Part shown: positions 57,888 through 64,000 of the stretch, piece by piece
Numbering within the stretch: position 1 is the first letter of the stretch
How the letters are laid out: each line of letters opens with the position of its first letter
Origin: Favolaschia claudopus
Taxonomy: Eukaryota > Basidiomycota > Agaricomycetes > Agaricales > Mycenaceae
Direction: 5' to 3'
Assembly (NCBI GenBank): GCA_037176885.1
Contig: JAWWNJ010000051.1
Span: forward strand, 434,001-498,000
Length of the DNA stretch: 64,000 nucleotides
Notes under the pieces: model-generated
Told to the model about the DNA's origin: nothing
Databases searched by the model: none
The model's input: only the letters and a program-made list of their open reading frames with translations
Program-made: the position numbers and the translations under genes

Positions 57888-59636
57888 TCACATTTCCCGC
57901 CAGTTATACGACTGCTCCCAGGCAAACGCCGCCCTATAGATCTTGGCCTCTTCAAACAGCCCGCCCACTATCTGCATACCCACTGGCAATTTGATGTGGG
58001 CATCTGCCTCCCGTCCGGGTTCAATCATACCCAACATACCAACCGGCAGACAAAGCGCAGGATGTCCCGACACGTTGAACGGCGAGGTGTTCAGAGTGAT
58101 TCCAATACTTTTCGCCATCTTTTCCATCAAGCTATCCGACACGCTAGACGTATAGTTCGATATCGTCGGCGTACAGGGGAGGACGAGCAGATCAAGACCC
58201 TCGTTAAAGACAGCCTGGTAGGTATCCTTGAGTTTGCGCGAAAGATTGATAGCCTTGTCGGTCATGCCAGGGAACTTGTCTTTGATATATTGACCTCCTA
58301 ATAACGCGTTGGCAGCGATGGGGTTATGAAGCTGCAATTTATCGAACATCTCTTGCGTCCAAGTTGACAACGCCTGATTAACAGCCATGTCATGAACTCC
58401 GTGTCTCAGAGGGTTCTGTGAACGCAACGCATGTTCGGAAGTGCCTTGCCTATTCGCGACCGTCCATATCATAGCTCCGAGTTTATGCATCGGGATGGAA
58501 ACATCGACCACTTCTGCACCGAGCGCGCGGAATAAATCGGCCGCTTGTTTGATCTTGTCGACGACGCGCGGGTCCATTCCCGGCAGCTCCAGCGACTCGA
58601 TAAGGACTCCGATTCGCATGCGTTTCACCGCTGCCTTGGGATCGGCCTGATACGCCAGCAATGGTGCGTGATAGTCAACAGCGCCATAAGCAGGTGCATC
58701 CATTTGGCGATCATCCAGCCCATCCTTACCTGCGATTGCCGTCAACAAGAGCGCATTATCGAGGACCGTCCTGCTCATAGGCCCAGTGTGATCCACAAGC
58801 GCAGAGAGTGAAGCGATGCCTGTGTATGGCACCAAACCGAAACTTGGTTTCAGACCTGCGATTTTTTTTTGCTGATTCAGTTCTGCATTCAAAAAGGTCG
58901 TAGCGATTTTTTATTTACCTACGAGACCGCAATAAGCGGCAGGGAGGCGAATTGAGTCGCCCTGGTCACCGCCGATAGCAAGACGGACCTTGTTGGAGCA
59001 GAGAAGCGCTGCGCAGCCCGAAGATGAGCCACCCGCGTTGTACCCTGGTGCAAGCGGATGCTGCACGTTCGCGTATGCGTTAGTGAACGACGTGGGTGCG
59101 ATAGAGAAATTTTCGCAAGCAGCTTTGCCAACAATCGTTCCTCCTGCCAACAACATTCTTGTGACAACAGTTGCATCGTACGAAGGAATGAAAGGCGCTG
59201 AGAAAACATCGGTGCCAAGGAGGGACGGAACTCCTCCCACATTGAGTGTGTCCTTGACTGCAATCGAGAGGCCAGCTAATGGTCCGGCGATGTCTGTTGA
59301 CGATGTCGAGGCGATGTTCACCTTGTAGGCCCATGCATTATATTCAGCTGCGTTCTCCTCGGCAGTCGGGCGGTGGACATCGACGCGCGGGAACCGTTGA
59401 AGATCCAGTCTAGGAAGGTAATCTTCCTCGGCATCGACGAGCGCAATACAAGCATCAAGGCTGCTCGTTAGAAGGCAGTAGGCGTCCAGATCGGCGTCGT
59501 CGACTCTGAGGCCTAATCGGGCCGCCGTTTCCTGGATCTGCGAAGGGGTAACAGTGCTGGGTTGGACATGGGATGACGCAGTGAACAGTATTAGAGGGGA
59601 CGCTTACATTTCATCGGGGAGTTTCACAACAGACAT
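57888..59636 (-). CDS. Amidase-signature hydrolase
   Basis: A member of the amidase signature family (fatty-acid amide hydrolase, acetamidase and GatA group), hydrolysing amides in the cytosol. Three exons (59608-59636, 58919-59556, 57888-58855) give 544 residues. The Ser-Ser-Lys triad is visible: Lys111 in IAVKDTLN, Ser187 in AGGSSSGCAALL and Ser211 in GDQGDSIRLPAAYCG. The spacings of 76 and 24 residues resemble those of mammalian FAAH. The Gly usually before Ser211 is Asp here (GDS instead of GGS), which still satisfies the PROSITE-type pattern. GLKPSFGLVPYTG, DHTGPMSRTV and SPFNVSGHPALCLPVG support the fold. The substrate is unknown; no N-terminal membrane helix is present. Confidence 0.9.
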
Positions 59637-59947
59637 GAGAGTTCACGTTGACTGAGGCACATAGCCAACACATAGCAGCTTCACAGGACTCATCTGGATG
59701 TGCGGTAGAAATGTTTACCCAGATAAGGTGAGGGAAATCCCATCCAAAACCGAATAAAGCCGATGAACAGACCACACATGGAAACCAAGAAAAACCGAAG
59801 TCTATAAGTGTGAGGGTAAGACGATTGTAAGGCTGATATAGGTATGCATAAAACAGAAAAATTAGTAGTGATCCACAAATATTCCGTAAAAAATGGGTTC
59901 GTTAGCTCGTTAGTTTTGCCAGTCGTTAATAGGTATTCATAAAGATT
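59637..59947. other. Spacer between amidase and CaaX protein genes
   Basis: About 310 bp, A/T-rich toward 59830-59940, holding the amidase promoter and the 3' end of the long coiled protein, both on the minus strand. No gene, TATA box or structural repeat was recognised with confidence. Confidence 0.45.
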
Positions 59948-62900
59948 CTACATCACCACACACCACCTTCCCTTCTTTTCCTCCGTATCGGCTGCCTCAG
60001 CCTCGGCAGCGGCTGGGGCCTCGGGAATAGATGGCGGGGAGGGTTTGGAAGAGGTGAATTCTCCTCGAGCAACGTCGAGAGAAGGATGGCCTTCCACCTC
60101 CCTGGAGAACCATCCACCAGGGAAGAAGAGCGAGGACGCGGTGGATTCAAGCCTGGAACGGGGCGAAGTGGGAGGGAAGACGTGCTCGTCCGCATCAGAA
60201 GTGCTGAGAGAAGATGAGTAATGAGAGACCTGAGGAGTAATTCGGAGCGACTTACTCTGAGACATCGAGCGTAGACGGGAAGGGCTTGACCCCTTCAGAG
60301 TCCGCGGGGAGGGGAACGACAGACGGAACGGGGGTCTGTTCATTGGAGACTGCTGTCGCGTCGACTGCAATAGAAATTTCATCATCTGTGGCCTGCAATG
60401 CAAGGGGAGTACAATCAATCGCTGAGTGAGTTGGTTGACCGAAAATAAAACCTTTGAGAATGAAACCTTCTCCGCGTTCTGCTTAGTCAGGGCAGCTTCC
60501 TCCGACGCAATGCGCTCCGCCTCTAGACGTGCTCGCTCCTTTTCTTCTGCTTTCGTCTTTGCCAGAGCCTCTTCTGCAGCTTTCGCTTGCTGCTCCTGCA
60601 ACAGATGTTCCTCCTCCCGCTGAATACGTGCAGCTTCTTCAGCAGCCAGGCGTGTTTGCTCCGCTTCTTGGGCAGCAACCCGCACCGCCTCGAGACGAGC
60701 ACGTTCTTCTTCCTCAGCCTTCTGCTTCGTTATACGCTCCTGTTCTTCCAAGCGTAGTTGCTCGAGGCGAACGCGTTCGGCTTCTTCTGCGGCGAGGCGC
60801 TGGCGTTCAGCCTCCTCGGCTGCAAGACGTTCAGATTCCAGTCGAGCCTGTTCCTCTTCTTCAGCCTTTTGGCGAGCGAGAGCAGCCTCCTCAGCCGCGA
60901 TACGTTCGGCTTCCAGACGCGCGCGCTCCTTCTCAGCCTGTTCCTTGGCAAGCCGTTCCTCCTCCTCAATGCGAGCTCGCTCAGCTGCCTCGGCCGCGAT
61001 ACGTTCAGCCTCAAGCCGAGCTTGCTCCTCCTCCTCCGCCTTCTCTTTTGCGAGGGCAGCAGCCTGCGCGGCAAGTCGTTCGGATTCAAGGCGCGCCCGC
61101 TCCTCCTCTTCCGCCTTTTCCATAGCGAGCCTTTGTTCCTCCTCTAGACGTATACGCTCAGCTTCCTCGGTCGCAATACGCTCCCTCTCTGCAGCCTCTG
61201 CGGCAATGCGTTCAGCCTCAAGTCGCGCGCGCTCCTCCTCCTCCGCCTTCGCCTTCGCCAGCCTCTCCTCCTCCTCCAAACGTTCGCGTTCAACGCGAGC
61301 ACGCTCAACTTCTTCAGCAGCGATGCGCTCTGCCTCGAGTCGAGCAAGCTCCGCTTCCTCGGCTGCAACACGTTCAGCCTCAAGTCGCGCCCGCTCCTCT
61401 GCCTCGGCCTTTTCCTTGGCCAATCGTTCAGCTTCCTCAGCCGCAATGCGCTCCGCTTCGAGTCGAGCTCTCTCCGCTTCGAGTCGAGCTCTCTCCGCTT
61501 CAGCTGCTGCTTCGGCGGCAATGCGCTCAGCCTCAAGCCTTGCGCGTTCCTCCTCTTCAGCCTTTTCCTTAGCGATCCTCTCTGACTCTAGCCGTTGGCG
61601 TTCCGCTTCTTCGGCAGCGATCCGCTCAGCCTCCAGCCGCGCGCGCTCTTCCTCCTCGAGACGTTTGCGCTCAGCCTCTTCAGCCGCGATACGTTCTGCC
61701 TCCAGTCGGGCTCGCTCGGCTTCTTCAGCCACAATGCGGGCTTGTTCAGCTGCCTCAGCCGCAATGCGTTCGGCTTCGAGACGCGCGCGCTCCTCCTCTT
61801 CTGCCTTTTGCTTGGCAAGGCGCTCTTCCTCCTCCAACCTCTGCCGTTCAGCTTCCTCCGCCGCAAGGCGCTCCCGTTCCGCTTCCTCGGCAGCGATGCG
61901 TTCGGCTTCGAGACGGGCGCGCTCTTCCTCTTCAGCTTTGGCTTTGGCAACCCGTTCCTCTTCCTCGAGGCGCTCACGTTCAATGCGTGCGCGCTCGGCT
62001 TCTTCAGCAGCAATGCGCTCTTGTTCAGCCAATTCAGCAGCGATCCGTTCCTCTTCCAGTCGAGCACGCTCGGCCTCTTCCGCTGCAATCCGTGCTTGCT
62101 CGGCGGCCTCGGCAGCGATGCGTTCCGCTTCAAGTCGCGCACGCTCTTCCTCTTCAGCCTTTTCCCTGGCAAGCCTTTCATCTTCAAGGCGTTGTCGCTC
62201 GGCCTCTTCAGCCGCAATTCGTGCCTGTTCCGCTGCGATGCGTTCAGCTTCGAGTCGAGCCGCCTCTTCCTCTTCTGCCTTTTGCTTGGCAAGGCGCTCT
62301 TCCTCCTCCAACCTCTGCCGTTCAGCTTCCTCCGCCGCAAGGCGCTCCCGTTCCGCTTCCTCGGCAGCGATGCGTTCGGCTTCGAGTCGAGCCGCCTCTT
62401 CCTCCTCTGCCTTTTGCTTGGCAAGACGAGCCTCTTCAGCTGCTATGCGTTCCCGCTCGGCCTGTTCCGCAGCGATACGCTCGGCCTCGAGGCGCGCGCG
62501 CTCTTCCTCCTCTTCCTTCTGTTTGGCGAGTGCCGCCTCCTCCGCGGCGATACGTTCCGCCTCAATGCGAGCACGCTCTTCTTCCTCAGCCTTTTCCCTC
62601 GCAAGGCGTTCCTCCTCTTCCTTACGTTCAAGTTCGACTCGGGCTCGCTCGGCTTCCTGTGCAGCGATCCTTTCAGCCTCAAGACGAGCGCGCTCCTCCT
62701 CTTCCGCTTTCTGTTGAGCAAGAATGGCTTCCTCTGCTGCGATACGCTCCGCTTCGAGTCGGGCACGCTCTTCCTCCTCGGCCTTTTGTTTAGCGAGAAG
62801 AGCCTCCGCCTCAGCGATTCGCTCTTTCTCCTCTTGCAACCGTCGCTCCTCCGCTAGGCGCTCTTCCTCCAAACGAACACGCTCGGCCTCCTCCGCAGCA

Positions 62901-64000
62901 AGGCGTTCCCTCTCTGCTTCCTCCGCAGCGAGGCGTTCAGCCTCAAGCCGCACACGCTCTTCCTCCTCTGCTTTGGCTTTAGCGACCCTTTCTTCTTCCT
63001 CCAAGCGTTCGCGTTCGATGCGAGCACGCTCAGCTTCTTCATCCGCAATACGCTGCAGCTCTGCAGCCTCCGCAGCCAGACGTTCAGCCTCAAGACGGAC
63101 GCGCTCCTCTTCTTCAGCCTTCTGCTTCGCGAGAGCAGCCTCCTCCGCTGCGATACGCTCCGCTTCAAGTTGCGCACGCTCTTCCTCTTGGGCTTTCTGC
63201 TCAGCGAGAATGGCTTCCTCGGCTGCAATCCTTTCTTTCTCCTCGTGCGCACGTTGTTCGTCCTTCAAGCGTAAACGTTCAGCGTCCCCTTCCTCGTCGT
63301 TCTCAGCATCTACGTCTGCGGCTGGGAGAGGACTTCCTTGTCCCTGACGTGATACGGAATACGAAGGGGTCCATGGACGAGGAGGGTCGCTGGATGCCTC
63401 CGGCGTATGCGTATCGACTGTCGGCTTTAAAACCAAGTAAGAAATCGGAGCGCTTCAAGCCTGACGCCAGCTTACCTCAGCAATCAGCTCTAAGACTTCC
63501 TGCGGCTTATCCTCAGCCGACATAGAGCCTTGTCGGACTACCGAGTAGGAGGGTGTCCAAGGGGATCGAGGTCGTTCAGGCTCCGGTTCAGAAGCTGGCT
63601 CCGAAGTCTGTCGAATGTCAGCTTTGCCATAGAGAGGCTTGATCATATACCTCAATTTGGGCAATATCTTCGAACTCGACCTGTAACGCTGGCGCATGGG
63701 AGGTGGGGTCCACTTCATCGGCAAAAGAAAGATAAATCTGGGAATCGGTTTCCTAAACACATACATGGAATCAGCCCGCTTCAAATCAGTATTGAGTTCC
63801 TACCTCACTAGCGACATTTGTAGGAAGCTCTGGCTCTTCGGCAATTTGATCAAGAACGTCGGTTTCGATCAAGGCGGCCACAACTGCTTCACTGCTAGGG
63901 TCCGGAGAATCGCTATCGACATCAGGGTCTTGCAGAGTCGAAGGGTCCACAAATCCAGCTTCCAAAGGCGCTGCGGCGGCGCTCTCTTCGAGAACAATGT
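59948..64000 (-). CDS. Very long E/R/A-rich helical protein with CaaX end (partial)
   Basis: I do not recognise the family. The 5' end lies beyond the window; at least 1,254 residues are visible. Exons are 63804->64000, 63651-63737, 63476-63607, 60467-63424, 60256-60392 and 59948-60203, with consistent phases. The N-terminal visible part is acidic. Two successive modules share [12 protein letters not shown], one at each side of the intron near 63450. About 920 residues then repeat [19 protein letters not shown] units. The i/i+4 spacing of Glu and Arg/Lys and the scarcity of large hydrophobics suggest a single-alpha-helix rod more than a normal coiled coil. The C terminus is Ser/Pro-rich and ends KKGRWCVVM, a CaaX box predicted to be farnesylated, so the rod may be anchored to a membrane. 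The family link to caldesmon- or TolA-like proteins is compositional only. Confidence 0.75.
61451..61492. repeat. Tandem 21-bp repeat, two copies
   Basis: CTCCGCTTCGAGTCGAGCTC plus T occurs at 61451-61471 and again at 61472-61492. On the coding strand it adds one ERARLEA heptad, showing how the rod grows by seven-residue steps. Confidence 0.85.
61794..62386. repeat. Exact 119-bp duplication inside the rod-coding region
   Basis: Bases 61794-61912 and 62268-62386 are identical over 119 bp, offset by 474 bp (158 codons, so in frame). Neighbouring sequence codes similar protein with different codons. The perfect match therefore points to a recent intragenic duplication or gene conversion rather than protein-level selection. 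Confidence 0.85.

Noticed and set aside
58919..58960. Amidase as inactive because of GDS instead of GGS
   Set aside because: The Ser, Lys and spacing of the triad are intact and the family pattern allows any residue at that position.
60945..62717. Plus-strand open frame of 590 codons, Ser/Arg/Ala-rich
   Set aside because: It is antisense to the E/R/A-rich rod. Codons GAG, GCC and CGC read backwards give Ser, Ala and Arg codons without stops, so long mirror frames arise automatically.
1..64000. tRNA or rRNA genes
   Set aside because: Scanning by eye for T-loop words (GGTTCGA/GGTTCAA with matching stems) gave only isolated hits such as near 4250 and 26461, without acceptor stems. A tRNA search program was not available.

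Overview
The window is 64 kb of a nuclear fungal genome, most likely from a mushroom-forming basidiomycete (Agaricomycetes). The evidence is the gene set (PMC1-type calcium pump, CWH43, MGM1, MAF1, TMS1, a secreted GH79 enzyme, fungal zinc-cluster factor), the high density of short introns (mostly 45-60 nt, up to 17 per gene) and the compact spacing. No CRISPR array, prokaryotic operon, rRNA, convincing tRNA or intact transposon was seen. All gene models below were built by hand: exon ends were chosen at GT/GC-AG sites, the phase was summed to whole codons, and products were judged from remembered family motifs. No database search was run.

Layout. 0-16 kb: 3' part of trehalose-6-phosphate synthase, a 4.3-kb gene-poor gap, kinetochore SPC25, a second gap, a PMC1-like Ca2+-ATPase, then a mitochondrial citrate carrier and uroporphyrinogen-III synthase sharing a 109-bp head-to-head promoter. 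16-29 kb: a gap, a small Zn2Cys6 factor, an unassigned three-exon gene, AP-3 beta adaptin, the 18-exon CWH43 gene and a secreted dienelactone hydrolase-like protein. 29-41 kb: mitochondrial Lon protease, a 16-exon GH79 gene with a 5-nt exon, TMS1/SERINC, a DapA-family aldolase and proteasome subunit beta-6. 41-52 kb: a paxillin-like LIM protein, an AKL-ending thioesterase, an extended SDR reductase, FEN1 and the dynamin MGM1. 52-64 kb: an SCP2-domain protein with an apparent frameshift and a C-terminal AKL, MAF1, PEX11, a membrane SH3 protein, an amidase and a very long E/R/A-rich helical protein that ends in CVVM, a CaaX box.

Functional themes. Several genes serve mitochondria (citrate carrier, Lon, MGM1). 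Three products in 12 kb point to peroxisomes (thioesterase, SCP2 protein, PEX11). GPI-anchor lipid remodelling (CWH43), vacuolar traffic (AP-3), calcium storage (PMC1) and DNA replication (FEN1) are ordinary housekeeping functions. The least ordinary items are the CaaX helical-rod protein with its modular exon repeat and internal 119-bp duplication, the 5-nt exon in GH79, the group of four inferred GC-AG introns, and the frameshift in the SCP2 gene.
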